A DNA stretch of 64,000 bases from DATMBF01 sp035559595 (GCA_035559595.1 DATMBF010000032.1:1-64000); one strand, 5' to 3'; counted from the stretch's first letter, positions 49,717 through 57,744 are shown. A program made the numbers and translations. Notes: generated from the sequence alone by a model not told the origin.

Positions 49717-50966
49717 TGGTTGATTGCTGTGATTGCCTTGTTCGAGATGTCACTATGGTCAAACTTGAACGCTACGTTCGGATGTGGTTTGTACGAAAAA
49801 CCGAGCGTGAGAACCGTGCGATCCGCGGCTTTGCTGGCCGTAGAGCCTGCCGGAACGGAAGCATGGGTGTTGACAGCCTCATATTGCACAAACGGTACAA
49901 GGGCATGAGCTGAACCCGGCACGATCCATGGAATGATATCATAGCCCGCAACGACATAATAACCCGTCATCGATGAGCCGATTGTTCTGCCAGCAAGCTT
50001 GCTCACTTTCTCTGCCTCATCAATCGAGTTTGCAGCATAGAGGGCGCGGACCTCGAGTCCCTTCCAGGCAAACTCTCCATGCACGCTCAAGACCGTTGTA
50101 TTTGCTTTGATTGTCGCGCCCGCGGAGTCTTTTCTTCCCTGGCCGGAGTTTCCGTTGTAAAAGCTGAACCCGAGAACGCTTCCGGGGAGACCGGTGAATT
50201 CGACCTTCCCTGTAATGCCGAGATCTTCAGCCAGCGACCGCGCGCCGCTTTGTCTGCCGCCACGAATGCCATCTATGTCTGTAAATTTTGCAGCGTCCAG
50301 GCCCTCGACAACGTAGGCCCGGTAATTGAAAAGGCCAAACTCGCCGTACGCTCCGAGCCCATTTGTTCGCCAGGTGCTCGGGATAATCGATCGTTCGACC
50401 AACGGTCGCAATGAACCAAAGAAGGTCGACGGTTCATGTTTTTCGTTGACAATACCCACCGGGGGAAGTACCATTCCTGCCCGGATGTTCAATCCCTTCG
50501 AGAGCATGAGCTCGACGTAGCCGAATTCCATCGAAACCTCGCCCCCCTTTCCCGTGCTGGCATGCTCGAATTCGATCTCGGAGTTGAACAGAATCCAATC
50601 GTTAAACCGGAATCCCACATACACAACATTCCGCAGATAGTCCACCTGATCTTTCTTATTGGCGTCTGCACCATCGTCCCGCTGACGATCATAGTTCTCG
50701 TAAACAACTTCGCCGTACCCGGCAATCGAAACGCCGGTTTTCTTCAACTGGTAAACCTTGGCTGCTGCGGGGCCGAGTCCCCGTTGAGCCTCGTAACGCT
50801 CTTCACTCACCTCACCAAGTTTCATGCGCTCCAATTCTTGTGTCAAAATCTCGATCTGGCGCTGGATCTCTTTCAGTGTATCCTGTTGTGTCTGTGCCGG
50901 AACGACCGCGACCGGTGTTGCGAGAATGCATACCGCCATCGGTATACGGAGAAGCCATCGATGCAT
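49686..50966 (-). CDS. Outer-membrane porin of the phosphate-selective O/P-like type
   Basis: A 426-residue barrel protein. Signal peptide: VCILATPVAVVPAQTQ. A short coiled coil follows (DTLKEIQRQIEILTQELERMK), as in OprO/OprP-like porins, then about 16 beta strands (AGYGEVVYENYD, LGFSFYNGNSGQG, YYVVAGYDIIPW) ending in WNLALNYLF with the terminal phenylalanine of BAM substrates. In this setting it may let iron or small chelates pass. Ribosome site AAGGAGG precedes the ATG. Confidence 0.85.
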   Translation of the reverse strand: MHRWLLRIPMAVCILATPVAVVPAQTQQDTLKEIQRQIEILTQELERMKLGEVSEERYEAQRGLGPAAAKVYQLKKTGVSIAGYGEVVYENYDRQRDDGADANKKDQVDYLRNVVYVGFRFNDWILFNSEIEFEHASTGKGGEVSMEFGYVELMLSKGLNIRAGMVLPPVGIVNEKHEPSTFFGSLRPLVERSIIPSTWRTNGLGAYGEFGLFNYRAYVVEGLDAAKFTDIDGIRGGRQSGARSLAEDLGITGKVEFTGLPGSVLGFSFYNGNSGQGRKDSAGATIKANTTVLSVHGEFAWKGLEVRALYAANSIDEAEKVSKLAGRTIGSSMTGYYVVAGYDIIPWIVPGSAHALVPFVQYEAVNTHASVPAGSTASKAADRTVLTLGFSYKPHPNVAFKFDHSDISNKAITAINQWNLALNYLF

Positions 50967-51026
50967 TGCGAACCTCCTTGTGATGACGTTGATGGACAGC
51001 CGTCACAAGAAAGTCAGCATCGGAGC

Positions 51027-51055
51027 TTGACAACCCTCTGCATCTTCAGTATATT
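51027..51055 (+). promoter_or_regulatory. Consensus promoter on the strand opposite the island
   Basis: TTGACA at 51027-51032, 17-base spacer, TATATT at 51050-51055. It lies in the gap between the FTR1 and porin genes and points towards FTR1, opposite to all genes around it. A strong terminator follows within 80 bases. Confidence 0.65.
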
Positions 51056-51061
51056 GCCGCA

Positions 51062-51141
51062 GAGAGTCGTCACTTTCCTGTGACACTCAGATGAGTGCAT
51101 TGCCCGGTGCCTTGCCAAGGTGGGCAGTGCACTTTTTGTTT
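51062..51141 (+). ncRNA. Candidate small RNA of about 80 nt in the iron/flavin island
   Basis: Starting about 7 bases past the TATATT box, the transcript would fold into a first hairpin GAGT-C-GTCAC/GTGAC-ACTC (51064-51088, one bulged C) and a second, long hairpin. The second has arms 51094-51105 and 51122-51133 (AGTGCATTGCCC and GGGCAGTGCACT, one G-T pair) with an inner CCTT/AAGG stem. It ends in TTTTTGTTT. No start codon with a ribosome site is enclosed. Its 3' end just reaches the FTR1 stop codon, and its 5' side overlaps the porin leader region, so it could act in cis or trans. Confidence 0.55.
51094..51141 (+). terminator. Strong intrinsic terminator on the plus strand
   Basis: A 12-bp stem (51094-51105 with 51122-51133) capped by CCTT-GCC-AAGG, followed by TTTTTGTTT at 51133-51141. 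On the minus strand the stem is not followed by T residues, so it is oriented for the small RNA rather than for the FTR1 message. Confidence 0.75.
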
Positions 51142-52462
51142 AATGAAGATCCCGCTTCACGCCTGTCGGCACCGGAATGCCCGAGCTGTAATCAAAACTC
51201 GTCGTGAAGTACTTCTTATTCTTTCGCAAATCGTTCACCCGCACGATTACGTTTCCTTCGCTTAAGCGAGAAGGAAGATACAACGGAGCACACCCAAGCC
51301 CCTCCATCGAGCCGCTCTGATTCTCATCCCCCTCTGTCACCACCGCCAGTTTGCTGAGTTCCGATGGGGCTTCGCACACCGAGCAGATCAGCTCGTCATC
51401 AAGCATATAATAGAAACCATAATTGTAGCACGCACGGCACGCGTCAAACGCCGTTGAAAACGTGCTCGCGCCCGTCCGCAATGCAAAAAACCGAATCTCC
51501 GTCCCCTCCTCATCCTTCCACGCAAAGCGATGCAGGTTTCCGTCGAGCAGCCGACTGACGGGAATCGATATAACTCCTTCCGTCGGCTCGAGAAACTCCG
51601 GCGGTGTGATTACCGGTTTCCGACTCGAACTAAAGAGGGTGTCAAAACCCAAGAAGAAGATGACAGCACAGGAGACGAGCCCAGCCGCAATCTGCCAGTT
51701 CCGGTTCCCCGAGGGAGCTTCAGCTCGCTTGGAGGGAGGGATCACAAACATAATGGCCGGAATGCTGAAGACGGCCAGAATGAAGAGAAGGTTGTTTCTC
51801 ACAATCGGTCCGACAATGGCCATTGCATCAGGGTCGGGCGGGAAGACGCCAAGTTCATAAAATTCGTGAATGCCGTTTACCAACAATTGCGCGACAAAAA
51901 TCAGCAAGACAATTGCTGTGACTTTGAGAAACCGACCAATGTCGATTCGCAAGCTTCCCTTCACGAAGAGGACTCCAAAGATCGTTGCCCCCAACACGCC
52001 GGCAAAAGCTCCCACGAAAAGACTTCCCCATCCCTCGCTTACCCCCACCGCACGCAGAAAGATTACTGTTTCAATTCCTTCCCGAACCACCATCAAAAAC
52101 ACAAAGAAAAAGATCCCCAACGCAGCGGCTGTACTGTTTCCTGCAGCCGCGGAGACCTCGTCGACTTTCCGTTCAATTTCTTTTTTGATATGTTTCGACG
52201 TTCGCCACATCCAGATGATCATTGTCGTGACAAACAGCGCCGCCACGAAAAAGAGATAGCCCTCGAAGAGCTCGAAATCCATTGCCAGATACTCAAGGAG
52301 CAATGCCGTGGCAAGGCTCGAAACCAATGCTGTGCCAAGTCCGACAAACACCGGCAACCTGAGATGATCTCTTTCCGTCTTCCTCAGATAAACCAGCAGA
52401 ATCCCAACAATGAGGGCAATTTCAACACCCTCCCGGAACGTGATGATAAGTGACTCAAACAC
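51140..52462 (-). CDS. FTR1-family iron permease fused to a DUF2318 domain
   Basis: A 440-residue inner-membrane protein. Residues 1-265 hold seven helices with the two REGxE iron-binding motifs of Ftr1/EfeU permeases, REGVE at 10-14 and REGIE at 127-131. Residues about 290-440 are a periplasmic DUF2318 domain with two CxxC pairs (CRAC, CSVC), proposed in related systems to bind iron or an Fe-S/redox site. In Campylobacter-type systems the permease and DUF2318 protein are separate; here they are one chain. The promoter at 52535-52563 and two palindromes precede it. Confidence 0.92.
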   Translation of the reverse strand: MFESLIITFREGVEIALIVGILLVYLRKTERDHLRLPVFVGLGTALVSSLATALLLEYLAMDFELFEGYLFFVAALFVTTMIIWMWRTSKHIKKEIERKVDEVSAAAGNSTAAALGIFFFVFLMVVREGIETVIFLRAVGVSEGWGSLFVGAFAGVLGATIFGVLFVKGSLRIDIGRFLKVTAIVLLIFVAQLLVNGIHEFYELGVFPPDPDAMAIVGPIVRNNLLFILAVFSIPAIMFVIPPSKRAEAPSGNRNWQIAAGLVSCAVIFFLGFDTLFSSSRKPVITPPEFLEPTEGVISIPVSRLLDGNLHRFAWKDEEGTEIRFFALRTGASTFSTAFDACRACYNYGFYYMLDDELICSVCEAPSELSKLAVVTEGDENQSGSMEGLGCAPLYLPSRLSEGNVIVRVNDLRKNKKYFTTSFDYSSGIPVPTGVKRDLH

Positions 52463-52479
52463 TTGGCGTTTCCTAAGAT

Positions 52480-52496
52480 TAAGAAATTGTTTCTTA
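52480..52496. promoter_or_regulatory. Palindrome in the leader of the iron permease gene
   Basis: TAAGAAATTGTTTCTTA has perfect 7-base arms around TTG. It lies downstream of the predicted transcription start and 18 bases before the ATG at 52462, a position where a bound repressor would block transcription. Confidence 0.5.
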
Positions 52497-52529
52497 GATA
52501 TCAGACTCTAAAGGTCTTATTTCGAAGTC

Positions 52530-52544
52530 GGACTAACTTAGTCC
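52530..52544. promoter_or_regulatory. Operator-like palindrome over the -10 box of the iron permease promoter
   Basis: GGACTAACTTAGTCC has perfect 7-base arms around a single central base and covers the minus-strand -10 box TAAGTT. The CTAA/TTAG half-sites recall DtxR/IdeR-family metal repressor boxes more than the Fur box. No regulator gene is in the window. Confidence 0.55.
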
Positions 52545-52563
52545 TATTATTCTTTTTTGTCAA
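52535..52563 (-). promoter_or_regulatory. Promoter of the iron/flavin island
   Basis: Minus-strand TTGACA (52563-52558), 17-base spacer, TAAGTT (52540-52535). It would transcribe the FTR1-DUF2318 gene and possibly the porin, FMN-binding, membrane and apbE genes. Confidence 0.65.
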
Positions 52564-52646
52564 GAAGAAATTAGAGAATTCATTTAAAAAACGGCTTTTT
52601 TAGGAATTAGTATCATTATTGTTTCGAATTGTGAAAGGAAAACGAT

Positions 52647-53402
52647 ATGATTCAGCTTCGAGATAAGGTGGCAATAGTAACTGGGGGATCACGCGGAATT
52701 GGAGCTGCCATAGCTCAGGCGCTTGGTGATGCGGGGGCTTGTGTAGTTGTCACTTACTCATCGAAGATCGCCTTGTCTCGTTCCGTGGCCGAACGTATTG
52801 CACAACGAGGAGGACAATCAATGGTGCTTCAAATGTCCGTGGAGAATCCACGGAGTGTGCGTCAGGGTGTGAAGACTGTTCTCAAACATTTTGGCAGAAT
52901 CGACATTGTTGTCAACAACGCGGGCATTTGGAAACGTGCCCCGATCGGCACGATGTCGGAAAAGGAATGGAATGAGACCATGGACGTCAATCTTAAGGGG
53001 ACATACCTCCTGTGCAATGCCGTCGCCCCGATCATGAAACGTCAGCGGAGCGGGAAGATTATCAACATTGCCAGCACGGCGGGACAACGCGGTGAGGCGT
53101 TTTACTCTCACTATGCAGCGTCAAAAGGCGGGGTCATTGCGTTTACAAAGTCGATCGCCGTTGAGCTTGCGCCCTACAATGTTCTCGTCAACTGTGTTGC
53201 ACCGGGCTGGGTCGTGACGGACATGACAGCACATGTGTTCCGTGATCGCAAGCGCAGAAAAAGGATAGAGGCGGAGATTCCTCGGCAACGCGTTGCAACG
53301 CCAGAAGATATCGCCGGTCCTGTTCTCTTTCTGGCATCGGAACTCTCTAATCATCTTGTGGGTGCGGTCATCAATGTCAACGGAGGCAGCGTCCTCTCCT
53401 GA
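52647..53402 (+). CDS. SDR family oxidoreductase (FabG-like)
   Basis: A 251-residue NAD(P)-dependent dehydrogenase with the Rossmann motif TGGSRGIGAA, NNAG, the catalytic Ser in IASTAG and Tyr/Lys in YAASKGG. The FabG-like ending VLFLASELSNHLVGAVINVNGG is intact. Substrate is uncertain: it is a stand-alone gene and not in a fatty-acid cluster. AAAGGAAAAC precedes the ATG. It diverges from the iron permease gene. Confidence 0.92.
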   Translation: MIQLRDKVAIVTGGSRGIGAAIAQALGDAGACVVVTYSSKIALSRSVAERIAQRGGQSMVLQMSVENPRSVRQGVKTVLKHFGRIDIVVNNAGIWKRAPIGTMSEKEWNETMDVNLKGTYLLCNAVAPIMKRQRSGKIINIASTAGQRGEAFYSHYAASKGGVIAFTKSIAVELAPYNVLVNCVAPGWVVTDMTAHVFRDRKRRKRIEAEIPRQRVATPEDIAGPVLFLASELSNHLVGAVINVNGGSVLS

Positions 53403-53437
53403 ATGGCCAAAAATTTGTCGAATTCGCATTTTCTTCC

Positions 53438-53465
53438 TTGACTTAAAGGACAAAAGCGTTATATT
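53438..53465 (+). promoter_or_regulatory. Promoter of the deoxyhypusine synthase-like gene
   Basis: TTGACT at 53438-53443, 16-base spacer, TATATT at 53460-53465, 45 bases before the ATG at 53511. Confidence 0.6.
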
Positions 53466-53510
53466 TTTCCAAATTTTCGACTTGTTGAAAATTGACTCGA
53501 AAGGGAGGCG

Positions 53511-54629
53511 ATGCCATCCAAGCGAAAGTTCCTTTCAGGGAAAAAAATCGATCCGCGCCCAATCAAGAAGAACGTCAGTGTTGTCGAGCTGGTCGATCGT
53601 CATTTTCAGGCGTACAATGCAGGGCGGCTGAGGGAAGCATGTCAATTGTTCGTCAACAAGATGCTTGATCCCGACGTAACAATCGGCATCAGTCTTACCG
53701 GCGCCCTGACCCCTGCGGGCCTGGGTGGCTCGTGCATCGTGCCAATGATTCGTAGCGGCTTTATCGATTGGATCGTCAGCACAGGCGCAAATCTCTATCA
53801 CGATACACACTTTTCGATTGGGCACTCTCTTCACCGCGGCTCCCCGTTCATTGACGATAGGATCCTCCGCAAAGAAGCGGTTATTCGGATTTATGATATT
53901 CTCTTTGACTACAATGTTCTCTTGGATACCGACGAATTCTACAGACAAACCATTTCCGCTCCCGAATTTCAAAAAGCGATGAGCACATCGGAATTCCACT
54001 ATAAGCTTGGAAAATATATTGCCGAACGGGAGCGCGTTCTGAAACTTCCGCATAGCAGCATTCTTGCAACCGCCTACAAATGCGCTGTGCCAGTCTATAC
54101 ATCGTCCCCGGGTGATAGTTCGATCGGAATGAATGTGGCAGAGACGGCACTCTATGGAAACCGGTGTACCTTCGACGTCTTAGCCGATGTCAATGAGACT
54201 GCCGCAATCGTTCTCTATGCCAAGCAAACGGGCGGCAAGAGTGGCGTGTTGATCTTCGGCGGTGGCTCTCCCAAGAACTTCCTCCTCCAAACGGAGCCGC
54301 AGATTCAGGAAGTGTTGAAAATCGATGAAAAAGGACATGATTTCTTTATTCAAGTGACCGACGCACGACCCGACACTGGCGGACTTTCGGGAGCTACCCC
54401 ATCGGAAGCGGTGAGCTGGGGAAAGATCGATCCCGAAAAGCTCCCGGATACGGTGGTTTGCTATCTCGATTCCACCGTCGCTCTCCCAATCATGACATCG
54501 TATGCCCTTGCCAAGCGCAAATCTCGGAAGCTCAAACGGCTTTACGACCGGCGGCCGGAACTCATGGCCCGGCTCATGAAAGCCGCGGCACGTGCAAAGA
54601 CAATCCAACTCAAACGATACAAACCGTAA
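53511..54629 (+). CDS. Deoxyhypusine synthase family protein
   Basis: A 372-residue NAD-dependent aminobutyltransferase-like enzyme. It has the family core: MTGALTPAG-like block SLTGALTPAGLGGSCIVP, the NAD-site region DWIVSTGANLYHD, and GGGSPKNFLLQ. The strictly needed lysine of deoxyhypusine synthase is present as Lys305 in SEAVSWGKIDP. In eukaryotes and archaea this enzyme modifies eIF5A from spermidine; bacteria lack eIF5A, and bacterial members are thought to make homospermidine or act on unknown acceptors. It has its own promoter, and an H1-like gene follows by 24 bases. Confidence 0.9.
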   Translation: MPSKRKFLSGKKIDPRPIKKNVSVVELVDRHFQAYNAGRLREACQLFVNKMLDPDVTIGISLTGALTPAGLGGSCIVPMIRSGFIDWIVSTGANLYHDTHFSIGHSLHRGSPFIDDRILRKEAVIRIYDILFDYNVLLDTDEFYRQTISAPEFQKAMSTSEFHYKLGKYIAERERVLKLPHSSILATAYKCAVPVYTSSPGDSSIGMNVAETALYGNRCTFDVLADVNETAAIVLYAKQTGGKSGVLIFGGGSPKNFLLQTEPQIQEVLKIDEKGHDFFIQVTDARPDTGGLSGATPSEAVSWGKIDPEKLPDTVVCYLDSTVALPIMTSYALAKRKSRKLKRLYDRRPELMARLMKAAARAKTIQLKRYKP

Positions 54630-54653
54630 CACAAACAACACGAGGGAAGAACT

Positions 54654-54869
54654 ATGAACCGACACCAGGAGTTGTTAGACTTGGTCGAAACGTTTCGGAA
54701 GGATTTTGAGAAGTTTTATGTAAAAGGAAACAAATCCGCCGGAACGAGAGTCCGAAAACACATGGCCGCACTCAAACGAAAAGCTCAGGAAATCCGGAAT
54801 GAAATTCAGGAAATGAAACGGAAGATGTCGGAAGAAGAAAAAAAGGCACCGTCGACAACCGGCTCGTAA
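54654..54869 (+). CDS. Histone H1-like (Hc1-type) small basic protein
   Basis: A 71-residue lysine/arginine- and glutamate-rich helical protein. The block LVETFRKDFEKFYVKGNKSAGTRVRK and the following AALKRKAQEIRNEIQEMKRK match the Hc1/H1-like proteins of FCB bacteria and Chlamydia, thought to bind DNA or act in chromatin-like packing. Ribosome site GAGGGAAG stands before the ATG. It lies directly after the deoxyhypusine synthase-like gene, so the two may share a message. Confidence 0.82.
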   Translation: MNRHQELLDLVETFRKDFEKFYVKGNKSAGTRVRKHMAALKRKAQEIRNEIQEMKRKMSEEEKKAPSTTGS

Positions 54870-54952
54870 CTTCTCAGCGTTTACGGATGCCGTAGCCGCG
54901 AACCGCCTCGCGGCACTCGAGACCTCACCGTTAAGCAAAGCGGGGACCTCCT

Positions 54953-56773
54953 ATGGGGCTGGGGAAGACCACCTTTCCACTATTTTGTGCCGCGATGCTT
55001 GCCGCTTTCGGCACAGTCTCAACCCATGCCGCACCGGCTGATTCCACCCTCCTTCTCCTCCCCGTTCCCCAATCTGTCGACCATCGCGACAGATTCTTTA
55101 AAATAACTTCCCAGACCCGTATCATCCTTGGCAAAAGAGGAGGGCGAGAGGACCTTGTTTCCTCTGAGCACATTCAAACCGTGCTTCGAGATCTTCGCGA
55201 GACCGAGCTGCGACTTACGCACGAGGAATCCCTCCGAAAACATCCAGCCAATTACATCTTCATCGGTTCTCCAAAATCCGATTTCGCAGTAGAACAACTT
55301 TTGGAAAGAAAGCTCAAGGCGCCACGACTCGACGCAGAAAGCTATCTCCTCGATGTGCGAACCGACGGTGTTCTTCTTCTTTCAGAATCTCCCAAAGGGC
55401 GTTTCTACGCAGTGCTGTCTCTGCTTCAGCTTTTCCGTCCCCAGAGGAGGAGCATTATCGTTCCGGAAGTAACGATCCACGATTGGCCAGCATTCAACAT
55501 TCGTGGCATCATCGAAGACAGCCCGGCTCCTTTCTGGCCAAACCCTGAGCATTTCAAGAAACTTGTCGACTTCCTCAGCCGATACAAGTTGAATGCGTAT
55601 GTAATTTCTGTCGATTCCATAACCGACGTGTTCAGACTGAAGCACCTTCAATCGCTTGCCAAGGAACGGTACATCGACATCATCCCGAAGTTTGCGGCCA
55701 CTGAACTACTCAAAGAAAACAGCCTCGATGAATGGATCATTCGCGCGAGCCGACTATTCACCTCATCCTCTGTTTACATCGGAGCAAGCGAGAAACTACC
55801 GCTCCATTCACTAAAGAGGATTTCTGCCGCTTTCCGAAAAGAACAGAAAATTGTAATCATGGATGCCGATGCTGTGGACAGTTGGCTTACGGCCCAGCTT
55901 CAGGGAGAAATTGTTTTCCTTCACCAATCTCTGAGTAAGTTCCCAATCGCTGAGACAAAACAACCGAAGGGGCGGATCATCGTATCGATGCGTCGTCTGC
56001 CGGAGAGTGGTACCTTCCCTCCTCTGTTTTCTCTTCTTCCTTCACTCCTCGAACAAAGCACGCTCGCAAAGGAGAAAGCGCTCGGACTTCTTATCCCTTC
56101 GTGGGGCCACATCAGAGACGGATCGATTGCCGAATTCAACCTCTACGGCTATGCATGGACGGCACAATGCGGGTGGAATCCGATTCCACTTGACCATGTC
56201 AGATTTGATGAAAGATTCTTCGCCGATCTTCTGGGGGGAACGGAGACGGCACGCGTGGGGCAGTTGGGGACACTTCTTCTCTCTCAACCTCCTCATCAGG
56301 TCAGCTGGAATGAGTTGTGGACCGATCCTCTAAAAATTCCTTCGCTCTCTTCTGACCATCATGCCCGAATTCAGAGTATTGCGTCATCGATGTCGTTTTT
56401 CTTAAACGAAATCTCTAAGCTTCCTGCGGCGTTCGGTAAAGAGAGAATGTACGTCAAGACCCTTAGCTTCGCGGCGCGCCTCAACCTCTGGTTTGCGCGC
56501 AAGATGAAGCTTGCAGGGGATATCAATAGACAGCTTAACGAGAAGAACATAACGAGAGACGTGAATCCCCTTCCACAGTACATCTCATCAAGTCGAGAGA
56601 TGGCTTTACACCTCCGCACGCTTCGAGACGAGTTCCAGTCTCTTTGGCTAATGACGAATCGCCCCGAAGGTCTGCCCCACGTTATTCAACCTTACAACCA
56701 CGAAATCGCAGCCTGGGAAAAGATTGTTGAAATGTTGCTAGCCAGGATTTCCGGCCACCCTGAGAACCGCTGA
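54953..56773 (+). CDS. Exported GH20/GH84-like protein with altered active site
   Basis: A 606-residue exported protein (signal peptide ends near THAAPA). Residues about 35-175 look like the GH20b/GH84 N-terminal beta-alpha domain (PQSVDHRDRFFKI, YLLDVRTDGVLLLSESPKGRFYAVLSLLQL given in parts), and residues about 180-450 a TIM barrel opening with FNIRGIIEDSPAPFW and a helix LVDFLSRYKLNAYVI. Where GH20 hexosaminidases have GGDE, this protein has GASE at 277-280 (VYIGASEK), losing the assisting aspartate. It may bind amino sugars without cleaving, or use other residues. The last 170 residues are helical. Confidence 0.62.
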   Translation: MGLGKTTFPLFCAAMLAAFGTVSTHAAPADSTLLLLPVPQSVDHRDRFFKITSQTRIILGKRGGREDLVSSEHIQTVLRDLRETELRLTHEESLRKHPANYIFIGSPKSDFAVEQLLERKLKAPRLDAESYLLDVRTDGVLLLSESPKGRFYAVLSLLQLFRPQRRSIIVPEVTIHDWPAFNIRGIIEDSPAPFWPNPEHFKKLVDFLSRYKLNAYVISVDSITDVFRLKHLQSLAKERYIDIIPKFAATELLKENSLDEWIIRASRLFTSSSVYIGASEKLPLHSLKRISAAFRKEQKIVIMDADAVDSWLTAQLQGEIVFLHQSLSKFPIAETKQPKGRIIVSMRRLPESGTFPPLFSLLPSLLEQSTLAKEKALGLLIPSWGHIRDGSIAEFNLYGYAWTAQCGWNPIPLDHVRFDERFFADLLGGTETARVGQLGTLLLSQPPHQVSWNELWTDPLKIPSLSSDHHARIQSIASSMSFFLNEISKLPAAFGKERMYVKTLSFAARLNLWFARKMKLAGDINRQLNEKNITRDVNPLPQYISSSREMALHLRTLRDEFQSLWLMTNRPEGLPHVIQPYNHEIAAWEKIVEMLLARISGHPENR

Positions 56774-56895
56774 ACGTGTGGTTCAAACCACATTCAAAGG
56801 TTTCAGCCCCCAACCTTTTGCTGAAAATCCGTATACTGTTCAAGGGCTCCGGGAGGTCGAGTACGCACCTCCTTATTCAAGTCGGACTGCAAACG

Positions 56896-57600
56896 ATGAT
56901 TCTGGACAAATTCAAATATCCCTTCCTAAGCCGCATGCGTCGTCCGGAGGGACTGCCGCCGAAGTTCGAACGCAATCCGAAGGTTGATCTTGGTGCATCT
57001 CCCGCTACCGTCTTCGAAGCATCGTTCTCTCTCTCGCTTCTTACTGTCATTGGGGCCTTCATCTTCTTTCCGGAAGTCCATCCGCCCCAGAAGATCTCGA
57101 TTCGGCCGCAGGAGCTCGTGAAATTCGAAGATATCGAAAACACACGCCAGGAAAACCGGCCGCCTCCGCCTCCCCGGCCTCCCATCCCTATTGAAGCCCC
57201 GGGAGATGAGGTAATGGATGACATCCTGCTGCGTGATTCCGAGCTTAACGTAAGCGAGGAGGTGGCGCCTCCCGCGCCGAAGGTCGAGGAGGAGGAGGAA
57301 TACTTCGTGGCCGTCGAGGAAATGCCCGAGATCATTGGGGGGATGGAGGCACTCATGCGTAACTTGGTTTATCCGGAGCTCGCCGTGCGGGCGGGTGTTC
57401 AAGGCAGGGTGTTCGTCGTTGCCTATATAAACGAGAAGGGGGAAGTAACCCGAGCTGAAGTGGCAAAAGGGATAGGGGCCGGATGCGATGAATCGGCCGT
57501 CGAGGCCGTAAAGAAAGCCAAGTTTATCCCAGGACGGCAGAGGGGGAAACCGGTGAAGGTCAGGCTGTCGATTGCGGTACGGTTTCAGTTGTCGAAATGA
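56896..57600 (+). CDS. TonB family energy transducer
   Basis: A 234-residue protein that would pass proton-motive force from ExbBD to outer-membrane receptors. One transmembrane helix (FSLSLLTVIGAFIFFPEV, about 36-55), a proline-rich spacer (RPPPPPRPPIPIEAP), an acidic stretch (EVEEEEE-like, VEEEEEYF) and a C-terminal TonB domain (LVYPELAVRAGVQGRVFVVAYINEKG, then AKFIPGRQRGKPVKVRLSIAVRFQL in parts). The ATG at 56896 is chosen because it gives the usual cytoplasmic start; a GTG at 56776 would add 40 residues. No exbB or exbD is here. Confidence 0.88.
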   Translation: MILDKFKYPFLSRMRRPEGLPPKFERNPKVDLGASPATVFEASFSLSLLTVIGAFIFFPEVHPPQKISIRPQELVKFEDIENTRQENRPPPPPRPPIPIEAPGDEVMDDILLRDSELNVSEEVAPPAPKVEEEEEYFVAVEEMPEIIGGMEALMRNLVYPELAVRAGVQGRVFVVAYINEKGEVTRAEVAKGIGAGCDESAVEAVKKAKFIPGRQRGKPVKVRLSIAVRFQLSK

Positions 57601-57715
57601 GCCCGGCTGTTTGCAACCGGCGGAGAGTGCTTCATCAAACGTTAACCGTTGTTAACCGAGCTTTCAGTTTCCGTACTTGCTGTGTTGAACAATCTTTTTG
57701 TTGAATGCCAAATAG

Positions 57716-57744
57716 TTGGCCGGAGAAACAAAAAGATGTATATT
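57716..57744 (+). promoter_or_regulatory. Promoter of the membrane microprotein gene
   Basis: TTGGCC at 57716-57721, 17-base spacer, TATATT at 57739-57744, about 50 bases before the ATG at 57796. Confidence 0.5.

Noticed and set aside
51530..52453. Plus-strand open frame of 307 codons opposite the iron permease gene
   Set aside because: The translated sequence is low-complexity and charged, mirroring transmembrane codons of FTR1; no family match.
52480..52544. Canonical Fur box
   Set aside because: Neither palindrome matches the GATAATGAT-type hexamer pattern; a DtxR-like site is the closer reading.
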